Shown in pieces: positions 1 to 6,311 of a stretch of DNA of 8,867 nucleotides. The notes under the pieces are model-generated. The model ran no database searches. It saw nothing but the letters and a program-made list of their open reading frames with translations, and had not been told where the DNA came from. The stretch comes from JBDRNE01 sp043812935 (GTDB taxonomy: Bacteria; Omnitrophota; Gorgyraeia; Tantalellales; Tantalellaceae). A program made the position numbers and the translations under genes. The stretch covers positions 1 through 8,867 of the forward strand of contig JBDRLO010000062.1 in the NCBI GenBank assembly GCA_043812935.1, in the 5' to 3' direction. Each line of letters starts with the position of its first letter. The stretch's first letter is position 1.

Positions 1-22
1 ATGCGAATTATGAATCAGCGCA

Positions 23-51
23 TAGAGGTTTCAATAATTTTTCGGTAGAAT
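23..51 (+). promoter_or_regulatory. Possible weak sigma-70-type promoter ahead of thrS
   Basis: A TAGAAT hexamer at 46-51 matches the -10 consensus at five of six positions. Seventeen bases upstream, TAGAGG at 23-28 matches the -35 consensus at only three of six. The predicted start would lie near 58, leaving a leader of about 14 nt before thrS. No T-box or other leader structure fits in this space. The AT-rich context makes chance matches likely, and the operon could equally begin to the left of the window. Confidence 0.22.
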
Positions 52-71
52 AGTAAAAAAGAAAATAAATA

Positions 72-1835
72 ATGAAAAAACAAGAAAATACCCTGCAAAA
101 ATTAAGACATAGCGCTGCGCATGTAATGGCAGACGCGGTTAAATGCTTGTACCCAGGTGTGAAATTCGGCATTGGTCCGGCAATAGAAACCGGGTTTTAT
201 TATGATTTTGATTTTACGGGCTGTGAACAAAAAGGCAAGGCAGATAAACAAAGCGCTTTTCTTACTCCTGAAGACTTGCCAAAAATCGAAAAAGAAATGA
301 AACGTATTATTTCGGAAAACCTGGATTTTAAATGCGAAGAAATTTCCAAGAAAGAAGCGGAAAAAATATTTAAAAGTGTTGGAGAAATATATAAAGTGGA
401 ACTATTAAGCGAACTAGAAGACAACAAGGTAACTTTATACAGGCACGGTAGTTTTTTTGATTTGTGTAAAGGGCCGCATTTAGCAAAAACCGGAGAAATT
501 GGCGCTTTTAAGCTTTTGTCGTTGGCAGGCGCATATTGGCGCGGAAATGAAAAAAACCCAATGCTTCAAAGAATATACGGAACAGCTTTCAAAGATAAAC
601 AATCGCTTGATGAATTTTTAAAATTGAGGGAAGAAGCGCAGAAAAGAGACCACCGGAAATTAGGCAAAGAGTTGGATCTTTTCAGTTTTAATGAATTGGT
701 TGGCGCGGGGCTTGTTTTATATCACCCAAAAGGAGCGATTTTAAGACAAGTGATAGCAGATTATATTACGAAAAGACACTTAGAAAAAGGATACCAATTA
801 ATTTCAAGTCCGCATATATTAAAAAGCGATATTTGGATACAGTCGGGACATTATGAATATTATAAAGAGAATATGTATGTTTTCGAGAGCGAGAACCAGG
901 AATATGCGGTTAAACCGATGAATTGTCCCGGGCATATCTTGGTATATGCTTCAAGAATAAGGAGTTACAAAGAGTTTCCCATCAGATATTTTGAATTGGG
1001 AAACGTATATCGGCATGAAAAATCAGGAGTGCTTCATGGGCTTTTAAGGGTTAGAGGGTTTACTCAGGACGATGCTCATATTTTTTGTTTGCGAAACCAG
1101 GTAGAAGAAGAAGTAATCAAAGTAATAGATTTTGTAGAAGAAACGCTTAAAGTTTTTGGGTTTGACAAAAGCGAAGTAGAATTAAGTACACGGCCGGAGA
1201 AATATATAGGTACGGAAAAGGATTGGAACGATGCGACGAGTGCTTTAAAAAACGCCTTGGAAAAAAAGAAGATAAAATATGAGATAAATGAAGGCGATGG
1301 AGCATTTTATGGGCCAAAAATCGATATAAAACTTAAAGATGCGTTAGGAAGGGCATGGCAATGCGCAACAGTTCAGTGTGATTTTGCTTTGCCTGAACGA
1401 TTTGATTTGAAATATACGGATCAGGACGGCAAAGAAAACCGTCCTATAGTGCTTCACAGAGTTATTTTGGGAAGCTTGGAACGGTTTATTGGCGCTTTGG
1501 TAGAACATTACGGCGGAGATTTTCCATTGTGGCTTGCGCCTATACAAGTAAAAATTGTGCCTATATCAGAAGATCATGTTGACTATGGCGGAAAAATCGA
1601 AAAATTGTTGCAAGAACAAGGGTTTCGTGTTGAAATAGATAGTCGGGACGAGAAAATGCAGAAAAAAATAAGGGATGCTGAAATCTCCAAAATTCCTTAT
1701 GTAATTGTTGTAGGTAAAAAAGAAAAAGACGCGAACACAGCGGCGCTTAGAAATAGAAAGACTGGAAAAATTACAGTCATGGATCAGAACGAATTAGTTA
1801 ACTTGCTAAAAGAAGAAATTGAGTTAAAGAAATAA
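72..1835 (+). CDS. thrS: Threonine--tRNA ligase, short form lacking the TGS domain
   Basis: Cytoplasmic class II synthetase that charges tRNA-Thr and edits Ser-tRNA-Thr. The 587-residue protein opens directly in the editing domain, with HSAAH giving H13 and H17 and CKGPH giving C132 and H136. The catalytic core follows, with zinc ligands C285 (MNCPGH), H336 (DDAH) and H462 (LHR), motif 2 around R305-R314 (RYFELGNVYRHE) and motif 3 around R471 (GSLERF). The C-terminal anticodon-binding domain covers roughly 488-587. The three zinc ligands sit exactly 49 residues before their E. coli counterparts as I recall them, so the missing part is the N-terminal TGS domain of about 60 residues, partly offset by a roughly 10-residue insertion near 49-60. 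An in-frame TAA at 66-68, two codons before the ATG, excludes a longer product. The Shine-Dalgarno sequence is weak and purine-rich (AAAAAAGAAA). infC follows after 14 nt. Confidence 0.97.
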   Translation: MKKQENTLQKLRHSAAHVMADAVKCLYPGVKFGIGPAIETGFYYDFDFTGCEQKGKADKQSAFLTPEDLPKIEKEMKRIISENLDFKCEEISKKEAEKIFKSVGEIYKVELLSELEDNKVTLYRHGSFFDLCKGPHLAKTGEIGAFKLLSLAGAYWRGNEKNPMLQRIYGTAFKDKQSLDEFLKLREEAQKRDHRKLGKELDLFSFNELVGAGLVLYHPKGAILRQVIADYITKRHLEKGYQLISSPHILKSDIWIQSGHYEYYKENMYVFESENQEYAVKPMNCPGHILVYASRIRSYKEFPIRYFELGNVYRHEKSGVLHGLLRVRGFTQDDAHIFCLRNQVEEEVIKVIDFVEETLKVFGFDKSEVELSTRPEKYIGTEKDWNDATSALKNALEKKKIKYEINEGDGAFYGPKIDIKLKDALGRAWQCATVQCDFALPERFDLKYTDQDGKENRPIVLHRVILGSLERFIGALVEHYGGDFPLWLAPIQVKIVPISEDHVDYGGKIEKLLQEQGFRVEIDSRDEKMQKKIRDAEISKIPYVIVVGKKEKDANTAALRNRKTGKITVMDQNELVNLLKEEIELKK

Positions 1836-1836
1836 C

Positions 1837-1852
1837 AAAGGAGGCAATTATT
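1837..1852 (+). promoter_or_regulatory. Strong ribosome binding site with AUU initiation codon of infC
   Basis: AAAGGAGG at 1837-1844 is a near-perfect Shine-Dalgarno sequence lying just after the thrS stop. Five bases later comes ATT at 1850-1852, in frame with the IF3 coding sequence. No ATG, GTG or TTG occurs in frame between this site and 1943, and translation from 1943 would delete the conserved start of the IF3 N-domain. An AUU start is the known signature of IF3 autoregulation in enterobacteria, where IF3 discriminates against its own non-canonical start codon. A second ATT at 1847 is only 2 nt from the SD and is the less likely start. Confidence 0.88.
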
Positions 1853-2407
1853 TCGAACAAACCAGATTATTCTTATAAAAATTCTAAAAGTTCACGAGGA
1901 CAGGAAACAGTACGGGTTAATACTCGAATACGGGTTCCTAAGGTGAGACTTGTTGATGATGAAGGTAATCAGATGGGGGTTGTAGAGATAGAAGATGCGA
2001 TTCAAAAAGCGCAAGATAAGGGCCTTGATCTTGTGGAGGTAGCTCCAAATTCAAGTCCGCCTGTTTGCCGGATAATGGATTACAGCAAATATAAGTATGA
2101 ACAAAAAAAGAAACAGAAACTTGCTAAGAAAAAACAGCATGTGACGCACATAAAAGAAGTGCGTTTTAAACCCAAAATAGAAGAACATGATTATCAGGTG
2201 AAGATTAAGCATATAAAAGAGTTTTTGGAAAATAAAGATAAGGTGCGGATTTCTTTACGGTTTAGAGGGCGGGAAAATGCTCATAAAGAATTCGGATTGG
2301 ATCTTTTAAATCGAATAACCGTGGATTTAGCGGCTTTAGGGGAACCCGAAACGCCTCCGAAAACCATGGGCAAGACCATGATGGTTACAATAGTGCCAAA
2401 AGCTTGA
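1850..2407 (+). CDS. infC: Translation initiation factor IF-3 with AUU start
   Basis: IF3 binds the 30S subunit, prevents premature 50S joining and checks the start codon and initiator tRNA. From the ATT at 1850 the product is 185 residues, close to the usual 170-180. The first 20 residues are polar. The N-domain begins at VRVNTRIRVPKVRLVDDEG (21-39) and contains the conserved PPVCRIMDYSKYKYEQ stretch (70-85). A lysine-rich linker helix follows (86-96), then the C-domain from about 98 with IKEVRFKP, RFRGRE and the ending KTMMVTIVPK. The first conventional start, GTG at 1943, would give only 154 residues and cut into the N-domain, so a start chosen on ATG/GTG/TTG alone truncates the gene. The SD at 1837-1844 also fits only the upstream start. 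thrS ends 14 nt upstream, so the two are surely co-transcribed. Autoregulation through the AUU codon is inferred from E. coli. Confidence 0.95.
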   Translation: MSNKPDYSYKNSKSSRGQETVRVNTRIRVPKVRLVDDEGNQMGVVEIEDAIQKAQDKGLDLVEVAPNSSPPVCRIMDYSKYKYEQKKKQKLAKKKQHVTHIKEVRFKPKIEEHDYQVKIKHIKEFLENKDKVRISLRFRGRENAHKEFGLDLLNRITVDLAALGEPETPPKTMGKTMMVTIVPKA

Positions 2408-2427
2408 GTAGAATAATTAAATTTAAA

Positions 2428-2445
2428 CGCTTTTACATAAAAGCG
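2428..2445 (+). promoter_or_regulatory. Perfect 7-bp stem-loop in the infC-rpmI gap
   Basis: CGCTTTT (2428-2434) and AAAAGCG (2439-2445) form a perfect stem around an ACAT loop, 6 nt ahead of the AAAGGGGG that probably serves as the rpmI SD. No U-tract follows, so it is not a typical intrinsic terminator. In E. coli L20 represses rpmI-rplT by binding RNA structure near the infC end and the rpmI leader. A comparable role here is possible from position alone. No L20 recognition motif was verified. Confidence 0.4.
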
Positions 2446-2472
2446 CGATACAAAGGGGGATGAGACAACGTT

Positions 2473-2670
2473 ATGCCTAAACTGAAAACAAAAAAAGGAG
2501 CCAAAAAACGCTTTAGAACCACCAAAAGTGGTAAAATAAAACGTGGACAAACAAGTAAGAGGCACATTCTTACGAAAAAAAGCAGAAAAAGAAAAAGAAA
2601 ACTAAGCAAATCGGTAACTGTAGATAAAACATTTGAAAAAAAGATAAAAAGTCTACTGCCGTATGATTAA
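2473..2670 (+). CDS. rpmI: 50S ribosomal protein L35
   Basis: Small basic large-subunit protein, 65 residues, the usual length for bL35. It starts with MPKLKTKKGAKKRFRTTKSGKIKR, contains the conserved RHILTKKSRKRKRKL stretch (about 35-49) and ends in LLPYD. It lies between infC and rplT as in most bacteria. The SD candidate AAAGGGGG (2452-2459) is 13 nt from the ATG, longer than the 5 nt seen for infC and rplT. Together with the upstream stem-loop, this suggests controlled or relatively weak initiation. Its stop codon is part of an inverted repeat that extends to just before the rplT ribosome binding site. Confidence 0.98.
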   Translation: MPKLKTKKGAKKRFRTTKSGKIKRGQTSKRHILTKKSRKRKRKLSKSVTVDKTFEKKIKSLLPYD

Positions 2671-2714
2671 ACACATTTGAGTTTTACAAACAAAAACAAG
2701 AGATAGTGTGTTTA
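2668..2714 (+). promoter_or_regulatory. Inverted repeat spanning the rpmI stop codon to the rplT leader
   Basis: TAAACACA (2668-2675) is perfectly complementary to TGTGTTTA (2707-2714). The stem can grow to 10 bp with T2676-G2706 and T2677-A2705. The 5' arm begins with the rpmI stop codon and the 3' arm ends 9 nt before the rplT SD (AAAAGGAG, 2724-2731). The loop is A-rich and about 27 nt long. No U-run follows, so termination is unlikely. A ribosome finishing rpmI would disrupt the 5' arm, so the fold could couple rplT translation to rpmI. This is inference from position. Confidence 0.4.
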
Positions 2715-2736
2715 TGAAGAATCAAAAGGAGCAAAA

Positions 2737-3084
2737 ATGACAAAAGTAAAACACGCGCCGAGTTCGCTTAAAAGAAAGAAACGAACTCTTAAAGCCATGA
2801 AAGGCGGGAGAGGCGCAACTTCAAAGCTACTCAAAACCGCTAAAGAAGCTGTAAGAAAAGCAATGGTGTATAATTATATCGGCAGAAAAAAGAAAAAAAG
2901 TGATTTTCGGTCTCTGTGGATTGCCAGAATTACAGCAGCATGTAAAGAAGAAGGCGTTTCATACAGTAAATTTATAGCGGGCCTGAAAAAATCAAACATT
3001 GAACTGAACCGAAAAGTTTTGGCAGATCTTGCGGCAACTGATAATAAAGCTTTCAAAACACTTGTTAACAAAAGTAAAGTGTAA
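2737..3084 (+). CDS. rplT: 50S ribosomal protein L20
   Basis: Early-binding large-subunit assembly protein that contacts 23S rRNA domain II. It has 115 residues, the normal length. The basic N-terminal tail carries KRKKRTLKAMKGGRG. The globular part includes YIGRKKKKSDFRSLWIARITAA (about 47-68), the family signature, then YSKFIAGLKKSNIELNRKVLADLA. It begins at an ATG with a good SD (AAAAGGAG, 5-nt spacer). In proteobacteria and firmicutes L20 also represses its own operon. The inverted repeats in the two preceding gaps are candidate targets but unproven. The next gene, ktrB, begins 8 nt after the stop. Confidence 0.98.
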   Translation: MTKVKHAPSSLKRKKRTLKAMKGGRGATSKLLKTAKEAVRKAMVYNYIGRKKKKSDFRSLWIARITAACKEEGVSYSKFIAGLKKSNIELNRKVLADLAATDNKAFKTLVNKSKV

Positions 3085-3092
3085 ACCTATTT

Positions 3093-4433
3093 ATGGGTAA
3101 ATTAACCCCTCCACAGTTACTGATTTTTAGTTTTCTGTGTGTAATAATTATTGGCACAGGCGTATTATCTTTACCCGTGGCAGTACAAAGCGGGGAGAGA
3201 TTGTCTCTGATCGACAGTTGTTTTACTGCTACGAGTGCTGTTTGTGTTACGGGGTTAACCGTGAAAGAAACGGGCACTTTTTTTTCAGGTTTCGGAAAAT
3301 GGGTTATTTTCCTGCTGTTTCAAGCCGGAGGGCTTGGAATAATGACATTTTCAACGTTATTTGCAGTTCTTCTCGGAAGAAAAATAGGTTTCTATCAAAC
3401 GGATATAATAAGAACGACCCTGGATAAACGCAACATTTTCGGTCTTAAAAAACTAATATTATATATCTTAACGATTACAATAACCGTAGAAGCAATAGGC
3501 GCGGTTTGTCTTTTTTTTCGATGGAAAAGCATTACGGGTTGGAATTTTTTTGAAACAGCAGAGCGGGCTATTTTCCATTCGGTATCCGGTTTTTGTAACG
3601 CGGGTTTTTCTCTTTTTAAAGACAGTCTGACTCAGTTCCAGGCAGATCCCTACATAAATTTAACTATGATTCTTTTGATATTTTTGGGCGGCATTGGTTT
3701 TATTGTTATTGTGGATGTTTTAGGTCTTTTTTATAAAAAAGGTGCGGACAAAAGAATAAGTTTACAGTCAAAAACAGCTTTAATCGTAACAGCTGTTTTA
3801 ATCTTGGCAGGAACTTTGTTAATACTCTTTTTTGAAAAAGATAGTTTAATGAAAGCCATGTCCTGGCCGGAACGGAGTTTAGCGGCATTGTTTCAATCTG
3901 TAACCGCGCGTACAGCCGGGTTTAACACAATGTCTACGGCCGGATTATCTGTTCCGTCGCTGATGATATTGATATTTCTAATGTTTGTCGGTGCTTCGCC
4001 GGGGTCCACCGGCGGCGGGATTAAAACGTGTACTTTAATGGTAATTGTTGCGACGGTATATGCTATGTTCAAGAATAAAAGGCGTACAATGCTTTTTAAT
4101 AGATCTATACCAAGACGTATTATACGGGAAGCTTTAGTTATATTTTTTCTCGCGATTTCCTGGATATTTGTAGTTACGGCCCTTATAACTTTTTCTGAAG
4201 CCGGGCGCGTAGGCGGAGATTTTCTTAAAGCTTTCTTTGAAGTTGTATCTGCTTTCGGAACAGTGGGTCTTTCAACGGGAATAACCGGGACTCTAAACGG
4301 GTTTAGTAAAGCGTGTATAATTGCTACAATGTTTGCCGGCAGGGTAGGGCCATTAACTCTTGCGTTGGCGGTGGCTTTTAAGGAAAGAAAAGCTAATTAC
4401 TTTTTTCCGGAAGAAGACGTGATGGTCGGGTAA
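3093..4433 (+). CDS. ktrB: Potassium uptake channel subunit, KtrB/TrkH family
   Basis: Inner-membrane K+ (possibly Na+-coupled) transporter subunit of the TrkH/KtrB superfamily, built from four M1-P-M2 repeats. At 446 residues it matches KtrB length (about 445). The four pore loops are visible: FTATSAVCVTGLT (44-56), HSVSGFCNAGF (162-172), FQSVTARTAGFNT (267-279) and VVSAFGTVGLS (384-394). Selectivity-filter glycines are predicted at G54, G171, G276 and G392. The glycine-rich GASPGSTGGGIKT segment (300-312) corresponds to the gating region after the third repeat. The ATG is 8 nt after the rplT stop with no recognisable SD. No alternative ATG, GTG or TTG exists in the 15 bases back to the in-frame stop at 3075, so initiation is probably coupled to rplT translation. 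The partner ktrA follows after 92 nt. Ion preference cannot be read with certainty. Confidence 0.94.
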   Translation: MGKLTPPQLLIFSFLCVIIIGTGVLSLPVAVQSGERLSLIDSCFTATSAVCVTGLTVKETGTFFSGFGKWVIFLLFQAGGLGIMTFSTLFAVLLGRKIGFYQTDIIRTTLDKRNIFGLKKLILYILTITITVEAIGAVCLFFRWKSITGWNFFETAERAIFHSVSGFCNAGFSLFKDSLTQFQADPYINLTMILLIFLGGIGFIVIVDVLGLFYKKGADKRISLQSKTALIVTAVLILAGTLLILFFEKDSLMKAMSWPERSLAALFQSVTARTAGFNTMSTAGLSVPSLMILIFLMFVGASPGSTGGGIKTCTLMVIVATVYAMFKNKRRTMLFNRSIPRRIIREALVIFFLAISWIFVVTALITFSEAGRVGGDFLKAFFEVVSAFGTVGLSTGITGTLNGFSKACIIATMFAGRVGPLTLALAVAFKERKANYFFPEEDVMVG

Positions 4434-4467
4434 ATCTGGTTTGTCGGTACGCCGGTTAGCCGGTTTA

Positions 4468-4491
4468 GGGAGAGGCATGCCTCTCCCCTAC
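4468..4491 (-). repeat. REP-like palindrome, copy 1 (ktrB-ktrA gap)
   Basis: Positions 4468-4487 form a perfect 20-bp palindrome centred on GCATGC with outer GGGAGAG and CTCTCCC arms. It is followed by CCTACGA. Read on the minus strand this is GTAG followed by a hairpin, the layout of REP elements mobilised by RAYT (TnpA-REP) transposases. A second copy lies at 6312-6335. The two share the centre and the CCCCTACGA flank but differ by one swapped base pair in the stem. The upstream flank (GCCGGTTTAGGG) also resembles the flank of copy 2. No U-tract follows the hairpin on the plus strand, so strong termination between ktrB and ktrA is not expected. Confidence 0.8.
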
Positions 4492-4525
4492 GATTTTCAA
4501 TTATGATCTCATTAAGGGGGGAAAT

Positions 4526-5212
4526 ATGAAACAATTCGCGGTTATTGGATTAGGGCGGTTCGGGTCGAGTGTCGCGATAACTCTTGCTAAAGCAGGACAG
4601 CAGGTGCTGGCCATAGATAAGGACGAAGATTTGGTGCATGATGTCATGGATGTAGTTACCAAAGCCGTTTGTTTGGATTCTACCGATGAAAAAGCGGCAC
4701 GGTCAATAGGATTACATAAAGTTGATGTTGCGATATGCGCGATCGGCACAGATGTAGAATCAAGTATTTTGGTGACACTTCTTTTAAAAGATTTAGGTGT
4801 GCCTATGGTAGTTTGCAAGGCGACAAGCGCTGCTCATAAAAAAGTATTAGAAAAAATCGGCGCCGCAAAAGTTATTTTGCCGGAAAAAGATACAGGGGAA
4901 AGACTTGCAGAAACGTTAATGTCAGTTTCTGATCGGGTTTTGGATCATATCGGCCTTTCGGGAGACTCCAGCATTATTGAAATCATTGCCCCGGAAAATT
5001 TCGTGGGAAAAACTCTCAGGGATTTAGAGATACGCGCGGAATATGGTTTGAACGTTATCGCGATAAAGAAAAAGTTTAAAATTGTTGAAAACGGTGAAGA
5101 AAAAGAAGCAGAAAAAGTTAACGTTAATCCGCAGGCGGACGACATTGTTGCCGAAGATGATATCCTTGTGGTTTTTGGAGAAAACAAGAAAATTGCAAAA
5201 CTTAAAAAATAA
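4526..5212 (+). CDS. ktrA: Potassium uptake regulatory RCK subunit KtrA
   Basis: Cytosolic nucleotide-binding gating subunit that assembles as a ring under KtrB and opens or closes it in response to ATP/ADP and related ligands. It has 228 residues with one RCK_N and one RCK_C domain, so it is KtrA type and not the double-length TrkA. The Rossmann motif GLGRFG is at 8-13, with D31 at the end of the second strand (AIDKDED). CLDSTDE (about 49-55) and AICAIGTDVESSILVTLLLKDLG (about 69-91) are typical of RCK_N. RCK_C runs from about 140 to the end and contains a charged insertion (VENGEEKEAEKVN, about 189-201). The SD AAGGGGGG (4514-4521) is 4 nt from the ATG. pheS begins 9 nt after its stop, so K+ transport and pheS are physically tied in one transcript. 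Confidence 0.94.
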   Translation: MKQFAVIGLGRFGSSVAITLAKAGQQVLAIDKDEDLVHDVMDVVTKAVCLDSTDEKAARSIGLHKVDVAICAIGTDVESSILVTLLLKDLGVPMVVCKATSAAHKKVLEKIGAAKVILPEKDTGERLAETLMSVSDRVLDHIGLSGDSSIIEIIAPENFVGKTLRDLEIRAEYGLNVIAIKKKFKIVENGEEKEAEKVNVNPQADDIVAEDDILVVFGENKKIAKLKK

Positions 5213-5221
5213 AGGCGAGAT

Positions 5222-6244
5222 ATGGATTGTTTAACAAAACTTGCGGAACTAGAACAAAACTTCAAGACCGAGATTGAAACTTGTGCGGACCTGGAAGCGT
5301 TGGAAGATATAAGAATAAGATATCTTGGCAGAAAAGGCGGGCTTACAACAGTGCTGAGATCCATTTCAAGTCTTTCTGTTCAGGAAAAGAAGGAAGTTGG
5401 CAGACAGGCGAATGTTTTAAAAAATATGTTTACGAACAAATTATCGGAACTAAAAGAACATATAGAAAAGAGCAGTAAATCTGAAAAGACCGGACAAATA
5501 GACGTAACCCTGCCGGGTATTCCCGTAAAAATGGGAACGGTTCATCCTATAACTAAAATAATGTCCCGCATAAATGATATATTTATTTCTCTTGGGTTCA
5601 GTATAGCGGAAGGCCCTGAAATCGAATCAGAATTCTATAATTTTGAAGCGTTAAACATTCCATTAGATCATCCTTCAAGGGATGCGTTTGATACATTTTA
5701 TCTTGATGAGAAATATTTACTTAGAAGTCATACATCAAATGTGCAAATACATGTTATGCAGAACCAGCTTCCGCCTTTGCAGGTGATAATGCCGGGCAGA
5801 GTTTATCGGCCCGATGCGGTAGACGCGACACATTCTTTTATGTTCCATCAGGTTGAGGGATTGATGGTAGACAAGAACATAAAATTTCCGGATCTTAAAG
5901 GCGTGCTGGAAACTTTTTGTAAAAGCATGTTCGGAGATGAAACAAAAACCCGAATGAGGCCGCACTTTTTTCCTTTTACCGAACCCAGCGCAGAAGTGGA
6001 CATTTCATGCATTATATGCAAAGGGAAAGGATGCCGTGTGTGTTCCGGCAACGGCTGGCTTGAAATTTTAGGTGCAGGTATGGTAAACCCAAAAGTTTTT
6101 GAATCTGTTGGGTATGATCCGAAAAAATATTCAGGATTTGCATTTGGTATGGGTGTAGAGCGGATTGCCATGCTTTTTTACGGAATAGAAGACATCCGTC
6201 TTTTTTATGAGAATGACATCCGTTTTTTAAAACAATTTGTGTAA
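5222..6244 (+). CDS. pheS: Phenylalanine--tRNA ligase alpha subunit
   Basis: Catalytic subunit of the (alpha-beta)2 PheRS that charges tRNA-Phe. The length, 340 residues, is typical. The N-terminal coiled-coil domain covers roughly 1-90 and includes RYLGRKGGLT (33-42). The class II core carries motif 1 around HPITKIMSRINDIFISLGF (108-126), motif 2 around GRVYRPDAVDATHSFMFHQVEG (192-213), and motif 3 GMGVERIAMLFYGIEDIR (309-326). Four cysteines in CxxC-x4-CxxC (C263, C266, C271, C274) match the putative metal site common in many bacterial PheS. The stretch HTSNVQIHVM has H177 where I expect arginine in most homologues; the remaining motifs look functional. The SD is AAAGGCGAG just before the ATG. 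Unusually, pheT does not follow at once but after 288 nt of repeats. Confidence 0.97.
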   Translation: MDCLTKLAELEQNFKTEIETCADLEALEDIRIRYLGRKGGLTTVLRSISSLSVQEKKEVGRQANVLKNMFTNKLSELKEHIEKSSKSEKTGQIDVTLPGIPVKMGTVHPITKIMSRINDIFISLGFSIAEGPEIESEFYNFEALNIPLDHPSRDAFDTFYLDEKYLLRSHTSNVQIHVMQNQLPPLQVIMPGRVYRPDAVDATHSFMFHQVEGLMVDKNIKFPDLKGVLETFCKSMFGDETKTRMRPHFFPFTEPSAEVDISCIICKGKGCRVCSGNGWLEILGAGMVNPKVFESVGYDPKKYSGFAFGMGVERIAMLFYGIEDIRLFYENDIRFLKQFV

Positions 6245-6269
6245 CAAAAGGACTAATGTTTTTGCAATA

Positions 6270-6300
6270 TAGGGGGACAGGTATACTTCAGTAGTGTCCC
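6270..6300 (+). repeat. Palindromic repeat A in the pheS-pheT gap
   Basis: GGGACA (6274-6279) pairs with TGTCCC (6295-6300), and inside it TACT (6284-6287) pairs with AGTA (6290-6293) around a 2-nt loop. GTATAC (6281-6286) is itself palindromic. The left end TAGGGGGACAGG is an imperfect inverse of the right end of the neighbouring REP-like copy (CCTGTCCCCTA, 6324-6334). Repeat A and repeat B may therefore be the two ends of one 65-bp element. The sequence looks like a mobile-repeat end and not a regulatory hairpin, but no transposase is present in the window. Confidence 0.6.
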
Positions 6301-6311
6301 GGCGGTTGTAA

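Noticed and set aside
1..53. Possible C-terminal tail of an upstream gene: frames 1 and 3 are open from the window edge to stops at 46-48 and 51-53.
   Set aside because: Only about 15 residues in each frame, with no recognisable motif. The two frames cannot be told apart, so no gene is called.
1943..2407. infC starting at GTG 1943.
   Set aside because: No SD is placed for this codon and it removes the conserved start of the IF3 N-domain. The AUU at 1850 fits both the SD and the family length.
2460..2480. Six-codon ORF (ATG at 2460) overlapping the rpmI start.
   Set aside because: Its ATG directly abuts the SD with no spacer, so initiation is implausible. Probably a chance ATG within GGGGGATGAG.
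4468..4491. Intrinsic terminator between ktrB and ktrA.
   Set aside because: The GC-rich stem is strong, but CTACGA and not a U-run follows. The same sequence recurs at 6312-6335 as a dispersed repeat.
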